A stretch of DNA of 7,505 nt from Ruminococcaceae bacterium UBA1438 (GCA_002329285.1 DCTO01000082.1:18150-25654); one strand, 5' to 3'. Positions 1-7,289 are shown, counted from the stretch's first letter. Notes: generated by a model not told the origin, from the letters alone. Program-made: numbers and translations.

Positions 1-347
1 CTGTGTACCTCCTGCTTAACAAGCCTGCCGTTTTCATCGGGAAGCATCTGCGTTGCGTGCCATACGCCCTCATCGTCTATTTCCCATTCGTTCCAGATTT
101 TAACGTCGCGCTCCTGCAGCCAGCGAACGTCGTTTGACTGCGCCTGATAAATCCAGAGCATTTCAAGAACAGCCTGCCTTATAAACAGCTGCTTTGTGGT
201 TAAAATCGGAAATTCCTCGCCGAGATCAAAATGAAAATGATGTGAAGGAACCTTAATTGTGTTAATTCCCGTGCGGTTTTCAACCTCAACGCCCTCGCTT
301 AAAATACGGCGGCATAAATCAAGATAATCCTTATCCCATTTAGACAT
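1..347 (-). CDS. thyA: Thymidylate synthase, N-terminal part (cut by window edge)
   Basis: Thymidylate synthase methylates dUMP to dTMP in the cytoplasm, using 5,10-methylene-tetrahydrofolate as carbon donor and reductant. The first 115 residues are visible; the rest, including the catalytic Cys, lies beyond the left edge. I translated it from the ATG at 345-347. Family signatures are ENRTG (residues 23-27, with R25 matching the dUMP phosphate-binding Arg), FPILTTK (46-52), LEMLW (61-65, with E62 matching the conserved Glu of the ELLW motif) and VKIWNEW (82-88). After WNEW the sequence does not run straight into the GDLGPVYG motif of the E. coli enzyme. It continues with a linker (about residues 89-115), as I recall for longer clostridial and lactobacillal forms. 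An AAAGGA Shine-Dalgarno 9 nt upstream supports the start. It lies 32 bp after mltG with no terminator between, so it is probably the same transcript. Confidence 0.95.
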   Translation of the reverse strand, partial: MSKWDKDYLDLCRRILSEGVEVENRTGINTIKVPSHHFHFDLGEEFPILTTKQLFIRQAVLEMLWIYQAQSNDVRWLQERDVKIWNEWEIDDEGVWHATQMLPDENGRLVKQEVH

Positions 348-356
348 AGTATCAAA

Positions 357-362
357 TCCTTT
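357..362 (-). promoter_or_regulatory. Ribosome binding site of thyA
   Basis: AAAGGA on the minus strand, 9 nt before the ATG at 345-347, in the 32-bp gap after mltG. It fixes the thyA start, and the next gene begins too close for an independent terminator and promoter. Confidence 0.7.
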
Positions 363-379
363 GTTTAATCATATAACTG

Positions 380-1414
380 TTATTTCCAGGGGTATTGCTG
401 CTTTAAGCTTTCAAATTCCGCCGAGGTGGAGGCGAAATGAAATTCGCCCTCAAGATCGGAGAAGAAGAAAACATAATCCGTTTCGGGATGATTGATAACG
501 GCGTTAACAACCTCCATACCAGAATTGGTTATCGGCCCGCTTGGCAAGCCCTCGCAGCGATAGGTGTAATAAGAATCATAAACCTGCTGTGAAAAGCCGT
601 AATCAAGCAGCGCCTTTGCATAAAAATATGTTACATCGCACTGAAGCTTTGTGCCGCTGTTAAGGCGGTTAACAAGCACGGATGCAATATTCTCCGCACT
701 ATCCGGTGTGAGCGCCTCCTCCTGAACGATTGAGCAGAGCGTGATGAATTCATAAAGGCTCATATCATTCTCACTGCAATAGGAAAGCATTTTATCCGAA
801 AGGCGGGAATCAAAGGCATCAAGCATTTTATCAACAACCTCTTTCGCAGGGGTGTTAAGCCCTAAATCATAGGTTGCGGGGAAAAGAAAGCCTTCTAAAA
901 TGAAGCCGATGTTTTCATTATCAGCCGGAAAATCTGCAAGCCATTCATAATCATAGCCCTCTGCGGTTGAGATTGCGGAATAAAAATCCGCTTCCTCACA
1001 AATGCCGTTTTCAGAGAGCGTTTTAGCTATATCAAAAGCATTGTAGCCCTCAGGGATAACAACGGAAACAAGCTGATGGCTGACATCCGGATTCTGAAGC
1101 TTCTGCGCAATTTCCTCATAGCTCATGTTCGTATTGAGATAATATTCGCCATTGATGTAGGTTAAATCGGGATAATGCTTATTCAGCCACATTGTCCACA
1201 CCGAATCATCAATAACAATGCCGTTATTCATCAGCTTTTGCCCAACCTGATATTCAAAATCCTGGGGCTCGATAACAAGAGTGTAATCAACGGCATCACC
1301 CTTTTGAGTGCCGTTAATATCAGCCGAAATATAAGAATAGCCGGCAAAAGCGGCAACCGCCAGCACTGCAACAACAAGCACGGCGATTACAATTTTTAAC
1401 GATTTTTTATTCAT
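380..1414 (-). CDS. mltG: Endolytic murein transglycosylase, MltG/YceG family
   Basis: MltG is a membrane-anchored lytic transglycosylase that cleaves nascent glycan strands outside the cytoplasmic membrane, releasing or terminating new peptidoglycan chains. The 344-residue protein has the usual family length. A short basic N-terminus is followed by one membrane segment (about residues 7-28); the remainder should be extracytoplasmic. Family landmarks in order are VVIPEGYN (118-125), EGFLFPATYDL (174-184), the active-site region CSIVQEEA (227-234), SVLVNRL (245-251), LQCDVT (257-262), YTYRCEGLPSGPI (283-295) and HPETDYVFFFSD (309-320). E233 aligns with the second Glu of the usual IVEKE motif, which I take as catalytic. 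The first Glu is replaced by Gln (Q231). The start is the ATG at 1412-1414, with an AAGG element 7 nt upstream that overlaps the trpS stop codon. It lies 10 bp after trpS and 32 bp before thyA. Confidence 0.93.
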   Translation of the reverse strand: MNKKSLKIVIAVLVVAVLAVAAFAGYSYISADINGTQKGDAVDYTLVIEPQDFEYQVGQKLMNNGIVIDDSVWTMWLNKHYPDLTYINGEYYLNTNMSYEEIAQKLQNPDVSHQLVSVVIPEGYNAFDIAKTLSENGICEEADFYSAISTAEGYDYEWLADFPADNENIGFILEGFLFPATYDLGLNTPAKEVVDKMLDAFDSRLSDKMLSYCSENDMSLYEFITLCSIVQEEALTPDSAENIASVLVNRLNSGTKLQCDVTYFYAKALLDYGFSQQVYDSYYTYRCEGLPSGPITNSGMEVVNAVINHPETDYVFFFSDLEGEFHFASTSAEFESLKQQYPWK

Positions 1415-1424
1415 AGCTTAAACC

Positions 1425-2441
1425 TTATTTCTGAAGAAAGCCGATTTTTTTCATTGCCTTATCAAGAGTGCGGCTTGAGATGCGCATTGCCCTTTCAGCG
1501 CCCATTTTGCGGCATTCCTCAAGATAAGCCTTATCGCCAATAAACTGATTAAACCTTTCCTGGACGGGGCGCAGCTCCTCAACAACAGCCTCGCCGACTG
1601 CCTTTTTGAAATCGCCGTATCCCCTGCCGGCAAAATCAGCTTCGATTTTTTCAAAACTGTCTCCCGTGATAACGGAATATATCGTCATGAGATTATTAAT
1701 GCCGTCCTTGCCGTCTGCATAACGAACGCTCATCTCGCTGTCTGTAACTGCGGATTTAAACTTTTTCATAATGGTTTCGGGTGCATCGGTAAGATAAACC
1801 ACGCCCTTTGGATTGGGGTCTGATTTACTCATTTTAGCGGTGGGATTCTGAAGGCTCATAACCCTGGCGCCGCTCTTTGGAATATATGGCTCCGGCACGG
1901 TGAAAACGTTGCTGTAAATGCCGTTGAAGCGCTCTGCAATATCGCGCGTTATTTCAAGATGCTGCTTTTGGTCTGCACCTACGGGAACAATATCAGCCTG
2001 ATAAAGCAGAATATCAGCTGCCATAAGGCAGGGATAAGTGAAAAGCCCGGCATTAACGTTATCACTGTGCTGAAGGGATTTATCCTTAAACTGAGTCATC
2101 CTTGAAAGCTCGCCGAACTGGGTGTAGCAATTCAGCAGCCATGCAAGCTGCGCATGAGTTGGCACCTGGGACTGAACGAACACAATTCCCTTTTCCGGAT
2201 CAAGGCCGAGAGCAAGCAGCATTGCAAAAAGCTCATTGGTTTGCCTGCGAAGCTGCTGCGGCTCCTGACGCACGGTGATTGAATGCAGATCTGCAACTCC
2301 GTAAACCGTGTCAAACTCCTGCTGGAAGGATGGCCAGCCCTTCATTGCGCCGAGATAATTGCCGAGAGTCGGCACAGAAGTTGGTTGAATTAAGGATAAG
2401 CTTCTTTTTCTTTTTTCTTGCTGAATGTTATTTTCCTGCAT
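1425..2441 (-). CDS. trpS: Tryptophan--tRNA ligase (TrpRS)
   Basis: A class Ic aminoacyl-tRNA synthetase that charges tRNA-Trp with tryptophan using ATP, in the cytoplasm. At 338 residues it has the usual bacterial length plus about 11 extra polar N-terminal residues. The Rossmann core shows IQPT (18-21) and the HIGH-like TLGNYLGA (25-32). Further landmarks are QSQVPTHAQLAW (90-101), GELSRMTQFK (110-119), YPCLMAADILLY (136-147, with D143 at the tryptophan-binding Asp), VPVGADQKQH (152-161) and the KMSKS loop (203-207, followed by DPNP). AVTDSE and the LRPVQERF helix also match the family. Just before the HIGH-like motif it reads SLIQPTS, where Bacillus enzymes have SGIQPSG; see findings. GGAG 7 nt before the ATG supports the start. 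Only 12 bp separate it from the aminotransferase gene, so there is no room for a T-box leader. Transcription must come from upstream. Confidence 0.97.
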   Translation of the reverse strand: MQENNIQQEKRKRSLSLIQPTSVPTLGNYLGAMKGWPSFQQEFDTVYGVADLHSITVRQEPQQLRRQTNELFAMLLALGLDPEKGIVFVQSQVPTHAQLAWLLNCYTQFGELSRMTQFKDKSLQHSDNVNAGLFTYPCLMAADILLYQADIVPVGADQKQHLEITRDIAERFNGIYSNVFTVPEPYIPKSGARVMSLQNPTAKMSKSDPNPKGVVYLTDAPETIMKKFKSAVTDSEMSVRYADGKDGINNLMTIYSVITGDSFEKIEADFAGRGYGDFKKAVGEAVVEELRPVQERFNQFIGDKAYLEECRKMGAERAMRISSRTLDKAMKKIGFLQK

Positions 2442-2448
2442 AGATAAT

Positions 2449-2452
2449 CTCC
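2449..2452 (-). promoter_or_regulatory. Ribosome binding site of trpS
   Basis: GGAG on the minus strand, one base after the stop codon of the aminotransferase gene and 7 nt before the trpS ATG. It decides the trpS start and leaves no space for a separate promoter or T-box. Confidence 0.7.
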
Positions 2453-2453
2453 A

Positions 2454-3638
2454 TTAAATAAAATTCTTTAAAACGTTGCCCATAATCTTAACGCCTTTAA
2501 TGATGTTTTCATCGCTTGGGGTTGAGAAATTTAGGCGGATATAGCTGCACGGCGCAGTGTCATCCACCATAAAGGCAGAGCCGGGAACGACGGCAACTTT
2601 TTGCTTAATAAGCTCATTCACATATGAAAGCATATCAGCCTTATCGGGAAGCTTTGCCCAGATAAACAGGCCGCCCTCTGGGCGAACATAGCTTATTTCA
2701 GGGCAATACTCATCAAGGCAATCGCACATCAGATTAAGCTTGCGGCGATAGATTTTCCTAATGCTTTCAATATGAGCATTAACATCATATTCATCAAACC
2801 AGCGCGAAACAATCATCTGATTGAGCACGCCGGTGTGAACATCCGAAACCTGCTTTCCAATTGTGAAGGCAGGGGCAATTTTTTTTGGAACAACAGCATA
2901 GGCAACCCTAATTCCCGGGGCAAGGATTTTTGAAAACGAGCCTGCATAAACAACAATGCCGTCCTCATCCATGCTTTTAATTGCGGGCACATCCTCCCCT
3001 GCAACGCGCAGATTGCCATAGGGATTATCCTCAAGAATAACAAGATTATTTTCCCTTGCAATTTCATATATTGCGCGCCTTTTTTCAAGGCTTAGCGTTG
3101 TGCCGCCGGGATTTTGAAAATTCGGGATGGTATAAATAAATTTGGCATTCGGGTTTTCCGCCACTGCAGTTTTGAGAGCGGATATATTCATACCGTCCTC
3201 ATCAATCGGAACGCCGGCAAGCTTGCACCCGTGAGAGCGAAAACAATTAAGCGAGCCGATGAAGGAGGGGTTTTCGCAAATCACCGTGTCCCCCTCGGAG
3301 CAGAGCACCCTGGTGGTTATATCCATAACCTGCGTTCCACCGGCAGTTATGATGACAGCATCATCATCGGAGCCGACGTTTTCGCGCTCCTTAAGCCATT
3401 TGGCAACGGTTTGGCGCAGGGGCTCATAACCCTCCGAAACACCGTAAACCAAGGCAGAAACGGGGTTTTCCTCAAGTATTTCAGCAGAGAGCCTTTTGAC
3501 AGCATTGCAGGGAAAAGCGGCAGTATCGGGAGAGCCGCCGGCAAAGGCAATCATTCCGGGCTCACTGGTGACCTTTAATATTTCCCTGACGGCCGAGGGC
3601 TTCAGGCTTGCAAATTTTTCTGATAATTCATAACTCAT
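2454..3638 (-). CDS. PLP-dependent aminotransferase, fold type I (LysN/Aro8-like class I/II)
   Basis: A cytoplasmic aminotransferase that moves an amino group between an amino acid and a 2-oxo acid via pyridoxal phosphate. The 394 residues cover the complete class I/II fold. FAGGSPD (32-38) is the N-terminal substrate loop. YGVSEGYEPLR (65-75) and TAGGTQVMD (98-106) form the cofactor phosphate region. PNFQNPGG (172-179) contains the Asn that contacts the PLP ring oxygen, and ILEDNPYGNLR (201-211) the Asp and Tyr. GSFSKILAPGIRVAY (233-247) contains K237 as the Schiff-base lysine, and YIRLNFS (366-372) has R368 for the substrate carboxylate. The FAGGxPD and DNPYGxLR style is that of the 2-aminoadipate/aromatic/broad-specificity branch, which also forms the C-terminal domain of MocR regulators. 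There is no N-terminal DNA-binding domain here. Substrate cannot be read from sequence: aromatic, branched-chain or 2-aminoadipate are all possible. It starts 4 bp after the preceding gene with only a weak AAGAG-type binding site, suggesting translational coupling. Confidence 0.9.
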   Translation of the reverse strand: MSYELSEKFASLKPSAVREILKVTSEPGMIAFAGGSPDTAAFPCNAVKRLSAEILEENPVSALVYGVSEGYEPLRQTVAKWLKERENVGSDDDAVIITAGGTQVMDITTRVLCSEGDTVICENPSFIGSLNCFRSHGCKLAGVPIDEDGMNISALKTAVAENPNAKFIYTIPNFQNPGGTTLSLEKRRAIYEIARENNLVILEDNPYGNLRVAGEDVPAIKSMDEDGIVVYAGSFSKILAPGIRVAYAVVPKKIAPAFTIGKQVSDVHTGVLNQMIVSRWFDEYDVNAHIESIRKIYRRKLNLMCDCLDEYCPEISYVRPEGGLFIWAKLPDKADMLSYVNELIKQKVAVVPGSAFMVDDTAPCSYIRLNFSTPSDENIIKGVKIMGNVLKNFI

Positions 3639-3642
3639 AAGA

Positions 3643-4767
3643 TTAACTCTTTTTCAGGATTTCATCAACAAAGCGCTTGCATGATTTTCCGTCGCAAAGT
3701 GAAACAAAGCGTTTTTTAAATTCAAGCATTCTTTCATTATCGGCAGTTGCCTGCTTAACAGCCGCGGCAAGTGCATCAAATGAGGACACAACCTCGCCGC
3801 AGGAATAAGCGGAATAATCATAATAAAAGCCGCGCCCGTTATTGTAATCAGCCAAATCGGGAGCATACAGAACCGCCGCATTGCCGATAATTGCATTTTC
3901 AAAAATAACGGAGGAATAATCCGTTACGAGCACGTCGGTTATAAAGAGAATATCGTTAATCTCCCTTTCATCACCGAAATCAAACACTCTGTCCTCAACC
4001 GCAGCGGGTATGCTTACAGGCGTTTTAACAAAGGGGTGCATTTTAATTATAACTGCCCAATCCTTGCCAAGCGCATCTGCAAACGCACCAGCATCAAAAA
4101 ACTGTTGGGGATAAGCGGCATCATTAACGTTATCCCCCCTGAAGGTTGGCGCAAAGAGGCAGATTTTTTTACCTTTCAGCCTTGGCTCCTTTTCAAAAAG
4201 CCTTTCTTTTGCAGAGGAAACATACGCCTCATCGAAGAACAAATCCGTTCTCGGCGAGCCGAGCGGAACAATCTTATCCTGCGAAATACCGAAAGCCTCA
4301 GCATAAATGGGCGCAACCTCCGGTGAGGAGCAGATTGCACGTGTGTAATTCTTGTGCGTTAAGGAGCCCTTTTCAGCGGACTGCCTGCCATAGCCGAAGC
4401 GCTTAAAGGCGCCCATTGCGTGCCACACCTGGATAAGCTGCTGCCCCTCGCGGAGCTTAAGAACATAAACAAGCGGCTCATAATCATCAACAAGGATAAA
4501 TTTGCTTTGAGCCATCAGGGCGGCAAGCGCCTTATCATCGGGGCGGTTTTCGCTTGTGATTGCCGTGATTTTAAACGGCAAGTTATTTTTCTCTATATAA
4601 TTTTTAATTGCCAGCAAATTGCCGCCGAGCCTGCCCTTTGAGGTTGCAAACATCAAAACTGCATCAGGCTGCATCGGCGCTGACTTCGCCTTTTCAAAAA
4701 GCGAAATGAAGCCCGCATATCTTGCCCTTTGCAAGGCAGGATAAACGGCTGATTTTAAATTTTTCAT
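3643..4767 (-). CDS. CDP-glycerol glycerophosphotransferase family protein (second of tandem pair)
   Basis: A GT-B-fold protein of the TagB/TagF family (Glyphos_transf), which transfers glycerol phosphate or a similar polyol phosphate from a CDP donor onto a teichoic-acid-type acceptor at the inner membrane face. From the start chosen here it has 374 residues, a single catalytic domain without the long N-terminal extension of TagF. Motifs are VWHAMGAFKRFG (114-125, with H116 as candidate catalytic His), HKNY (138-141), PLGSPRTD (168-175), FAPTFRG (205-211), IIKMHPF (240-246, the KxHP motif with H244), VTDYSS (281-286) and GRGFYYD (311-317). The reading frame stays open to a TTG at 4824. I chose the ATG at 4765-4767, 4 bp after the previous stop, because it avoids a 50-bp overlap. 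Neither site has a good Shine-Dalgarno, so translation is probably coupled. Acceptor and polymer are unknown. Confidence 0.87.
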   Translation of the reverse strand: MKNLKSAVYPALQRARYAGFISLFEKAKSAPMQPDAVLMFATSKGRLGGNLLAIKNYIEKNNLPFKITAITSENRPDDKALAALMAQSKFILVDDYEPLVYVLKLREGQQLIQVWHAMGAFKRFGYGRQSAEKGSLTHKNYTRAICSSPEVAPIYAEAFGISQDKIVPLGSPRTDLFFDEAYVSSAKERLFEKEPRLKGKKICLFAPTFRGDNVNDAAYPQQFFDAGAFADALGKDWAVIIKMHPFVKTPVSIPAAVEDRVFDFGDEREINDILFITDVLVTDYSSVIFENAIIGNAAVLYAPDLADYNNGRGFYYDYSAYSCGEVVSSFDALAAAVKQATADNERMLEFKKRFVSLCDGKSCKRFVDEILKKS

Positions 4768-4771
4768 AGAA

Positions 4772-5959
4772 TTAAGATTTATAATTATAACGGTTATCGT
4801 AAGTTCCGCGGATAAGCTCATCAATGAGCTTGCCGTATTCGCCGGTTATGCTTTCAAATTTCTTGTTAACGTAATCCGCCTTGAATGCGGCTTCCTTATT
4901 TTCATCGGCCCTTCGATTTGACGAAATAAAATCGCAGATGCCCTTTGCGCTCTTTGAATAAAGCGCCGGAATATCAAGCCAGAAATCAATATAAAAGCCG
5001 CGCTCATCAATATATTTATTGCTGTCAAAGCAATAGATATAAACAGGCAGCTCCTTGAGAAGGGCTTCATAGAGAATGGAGCTGTAATCCGTTATGCAAA
5101 AATCGGCAAGCGCCATAAAATCCGTGCCTGTGAAACGCTGCCCCGTTTGAACATTCATACGGGAATCAACATAGATTTCTTCAAGATTAGTGTCCACCAC
5201 ATGGTGCTTGACTATGAGATTAAACTCGCTGTAATTCACCTGATTGACCAGAGCCTGAGTTGCGGTGCGAAGCTCAGCCGTGTCCGCCTCATTATCCCTG
5301 AAGGTGGGAACGTAAAGGATGTTTTTCTTGCCGTTATTGAGGGCGGGATATGCATTGAGAATTTCCGCTTTAATGCGACTGTTTTCATTTTCATCGGTTA
5401 AATAATCCATTCTGGGAATGCCGATGGGGATGAATTTCTTTTCCGGCTGTCCGAAAGCCTCTGAAAAATGGGGCACGCATTTATCGCCGCTTGTGGCAAT
5501 GAAATCATAATTATTGTGCATCTTAAATGCCTGCGCCGTTGCGGAGGACTTGCCGCCCTCCTTATCAAGGATTGATTTGCCGAAGCGTTTGAAAGCGCCG
5601 AGAGCGTGCCAGATCTGAATAACCTTTAAATCTTTCTTGTGGCGAAGCATTGAAACGAGAATGCAATATCCGTCTATCACAACAACCTTTGAGGTTGCAA
5701 GCGCTTTCATCTGGCGCAGCATTTCGCCGATATATCCGATTTTTCCGCCAAGCCCTGACGGAATCATTTTGCAGAGCACAACAACCTCATACTGAGGATA
5801 ATTTGTTTTCAGCTCATCAATCAGATAACGGAAATCAAGCGACGGAGTTTCGCTTTGGCGTGAAATAAAGGCAACTCTGTTTTGCGATTTTTTCAGTTTA
5901 AAGAAGAAATAGAGGCAGTTTAAGCATATTTCAAGAATTTTTGCAGCAAGCCTTTTCAT
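4772..5959 (-). CDS. CDP-glycerol glycerophosphotransferase family protein (first of tandem pair)
   Basis: A second GT-B protein of the TagB/TagF family, 395 residues, paralogous to the gene that follows. The N-terminus (about residues 4-22, with LYFFFKLKK) is hydrophobic then basic, fitting peripheral attachment to the inner membrane face. Motifs are IWHALGAFKRFG (116-127, H118 as candidate catalytic His), MHNNYDFIATSG (147-158), PIGIPRMD (178-185), YVPTFRD (216-222), VKHHVV (250-255), ITDYSS (289-294) and ERGFYIDF (319-326). The second histidine of the family's KxHP motif is kept (H253), but Pro is replaced by Val, unlike its neighbour. The likely donor is CDP-glycerol or CDP-ribitol; the acceptor is unknown, and no CDP-glycerol synthesis gene lies in the window. 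The start is supported by AAGGCGGTGAT, one mismatch from the ideal anti-16S complement. It is 67 bp after glyA, with a hairpin between. Confidence 0.88.
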   Translation of the reverse strand: MKRLAAKILEICLNCLYFFFKLKKSQNRVAFISRQSETPSLDFRYLIDELKTNYPQYEVVVLCKMIPSGLGGKIGYIGEMLRQMKALATSKVVVIDGYCILVSMLRHKKDLKVIQIWHALGAFKRFGKSILDKEGGKSSATAQAFKMHNNYDFIATSGDKCVPHFSEAFGQPEKKFIPIGIPRMDYLTDENENSRIKAEILNAYPALNNGKKNILYVPTFRDNEADTAELRTATQALVNQVNYSEFNLIVKHHVVDTNLEEIYVDSRMNVQTGQRFTGTDFMALADFCITDYSSILYEALLKELPVYIYCFDSNKYIDERGFYIDFWLDIPALYSKSAKGICDFISSNRRADENKEAAFKADYVNKKFESITGEYGKLIDELIRGTYDNRYNYKS

Positions 5960-5962
5960 TTC

Positions 5963-5973
5963 ATCACCGCCTT
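5963..5973 (-). promoter_or_regulatory. Strong ribosome binding site of the first glycerophosphotransferase-like gene
   Basis: AAGGCGGTGAT on the minus strand differs by one base from AAGGAGGTGAT, the full anti-Shine-Dalgarno complement. The GGCGG core ends 7 nt before the ATG at 5957-5959. It is the longest such match in the window and fixes that start. The gene after it has almost no site of its own and may depend on ribosomes loaded here. Confidence 0.75.
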
Positions 5974-5988
5974 TTAAAACGATTTAAC

Positions 5989-6012
5989 GGGAAGGCGAAA
6001 AATCGCCCTCCC
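5989..6012 (-). terminator. Hairpin after glyA, weak or partial intrinsic terminator
   Basis: In the minus-strand transcript a 10-bp stem (GGGAGGGCGA pairing with UCGCCUUCCC, one G-U wobble) closes a UUUU loop. It begins 14 nt after the glyA stop codon. The stem is stable, but what follows is GUUAAAUCGUUUU rather than an unbroken U tract, so termination may be only partial. It could attenuate read-through into the downstream genes or protect the glyA mRNA 3' end. I see no clear promoter between it and the next gene. Confidence 0.55.
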
Positions 6013-6026
6013 TGCCGATTACTTAA

Positions 6027-7280
6027 TTATTCATAAAGAGGATATTTTGCAAGAAGTTCTGCAACGCCGTTTGTGATGCTTTCCTTCTGATTATCAAAAT
6101 CGGTTACCGCAAGATAAATGAATTCCGCAATCTTATCAAAATCAGCCTCATTAAGGCCCCTTGTTGTTGCGGCAGGAGTGCCGATGCGTACGCCGGATGT
6201 GATAAACGGTGAAAGCGGCTCATTCGGAACAGTGTTTTTATTGAGCGTGATGTGAACGTCATCAAGCCTGTTTTCAAGCTCCTTGCCTGTTACGCCTGTG
6301 CCGATGAGAGAAAGAAGAACGAGATGATTGTCTGTTCCGCCGGAAACAAGATTAAGCCCTCTCTTTGTTAAGCCGTTTGCAAGCGCCTGGGCATTATTGA
6401 CAACCCTCTGCTGATATTCCTTGAATTCCGGCTTGAGAGCCTCACCGAAGCAAACAGCCTTGCCGGCGATAACGTGCATAAGCGGGCCGCCCTGTGTGCC
6501 GGGAAAAACAGCAGAATTAAGCTTCTTTGCAAGGAAAGGATTGTTGCAAAGGATAAGACCGCCACGCGGGCCTCTTAAGGTTTTATGTGTGGTTGTGGTT
6601 ACAACATCTGCATAAGGAACGGGATTTTGATGAAGGCCTGCTGCAACAAGGCCGGCGATGTGAGCCATATCAACCATAAACATTGCGCCGTTTGCATGAG
6701 CGATTTCAGCCATTGTTTTGAAATCAATCTCTCTTGGATAAGCGGAAGCGCCTGCAACAACAAGCCTTGGCTTAACCTTATTCACCTGCTTTGCGAAAGC
6801 ATCAAGATCAATATAACCCTCATCATTAACGCCGTAAGGCACGAAATTGAAATATTTGCCGCTGATGTTAACCGGTGAGCCGTGGGTTAAATGACCGCCG
6901 TTATCAAGGCTCATGCCCATAACAGTGTCACCCGGCTGAAGAAGTGCAAAATACACCGCCGTGTTAGCCTGAGCGCCTGAATGGGGCTGAACATTTGCAT
7001 AACCTGCCCCAAAGAGCTTGCAAGCACGTTCAATTGCAATTTTCTCAACAACATCAACATACTGGCAGCCGCCGTAATAACGCTTTCCGGGCAGGCCTTC
7101 AGCATACTTGTTTGTGAGCACGCTTCCCATTGCCGCCATAACCTGAGGGGTTACAAGATTTTCGGAAGCAATAAGCTCAATGTTTTCACGCTGACGCTTT
7201 AATTCAAGCGCCATTGCATCAGCAACCTCCTGATCGGTTTCGGAAACCTTTGCAATTGAATCATAATAATCAGCAAACAT
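6027..7280 (-). CDS. glyA: Serine hydroxymethyltransferase (glycine hydroxymethyltransferase)
   Basis: A cytoplasmic PLP enzyme that converts serine and tetrahydrofolate to glycine and 5,10-methylene-tetrahydrofolate. It is the main entry of one-carbon units and supplies the cofactor used by ThyA, encoded later in the same run. The 417 residues match the usual length. Diagnostic motifs are [12 protein letters not shown] (32-43), [15 protein letters not shown] (57-71), the cofactor-phosphate segment QPHSGAQAN (98-106), [10 protein letters not shown] (202-211, with the PLP-contacting Asp and His), [14 protein letters not shown] (228-241, K233 forms the Schiff base) and SGVRIGTPA (362-370, R366 binds the substrate carboxylate). 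The frame is open to a TTG at 7284-7286, two codons upstream. I use the ATG at 7278-7280 because the GGAGG site lies 9 nt before it but only 3 nt before the TTG. It is first in its run, behind its own likely promoter. Confidence 0.98.
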   Translation of the reverse strand: MFADYYDSIAKVSETDQEVADAMALELKRQRENIELIASENLVTPQVMAAMGSVLTNKYAEGLPGKRYYGGCQYVDVVEKIAIERACKLFGAGYANVQPHSGAQANTAVYFALLQPGDTVMGMSLDNGGHLTHGSPVNISGKYFNFVPYGVNDEGYIDLDAFAKQVNKVKPRLVVAGASAYPREIDFKTMAEIAHANGAMFMVDMAHIAGLVAAGLHQNPVPYADVVTTTTHKTLRGPRGGLILCNNPFLAKKLNSAVFPGTQGGPLMHVIAGKAVCFGEALKPEFKEYQQRVVNNAQALANGLTKRGLNLVSGGTDNHLVLLSLIGTGVTGKELENRLDDVHITLNKNTVPNEPLSPFITSGVRIGTPAATTRGLNEADFDKIAEFIYLAVTDFDNQKESITNGVAELLAKYPLYE

Positions 7281-7289
7281 AATCAAAAT

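Noticed and set aside
3114..3578. 154-codon open frame on the plus strand, antisense to the aminotransferase gene
   Set aside because: It lies wholly inside a gene with every PLP-enzyme motif intact. Its translation shows no recognisable domain, and it lies inside a run of minus-strand genes with no promoter evidence of its own.
4814..4831. 8-bp inverted repeat with 2-nt spacer (AAGCTCAT / ATGAGCTT)
   Set aside because: It falls in the C-terminal coding part of the first glycerophosphotransferase-like gene, where codons for Lys-Leu-Ile-Asp-Glu-Leu explain it. There is no U tract and the loop is too tight for a terminator. It only matters as an argument against the upstream start of the next gene.
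7284..7286. TTG as the glyA start codon
   Set aside because: The GGAGG site would be only 3 nt away, whereas the ATG two codons later has a normal 9-nt spacing.
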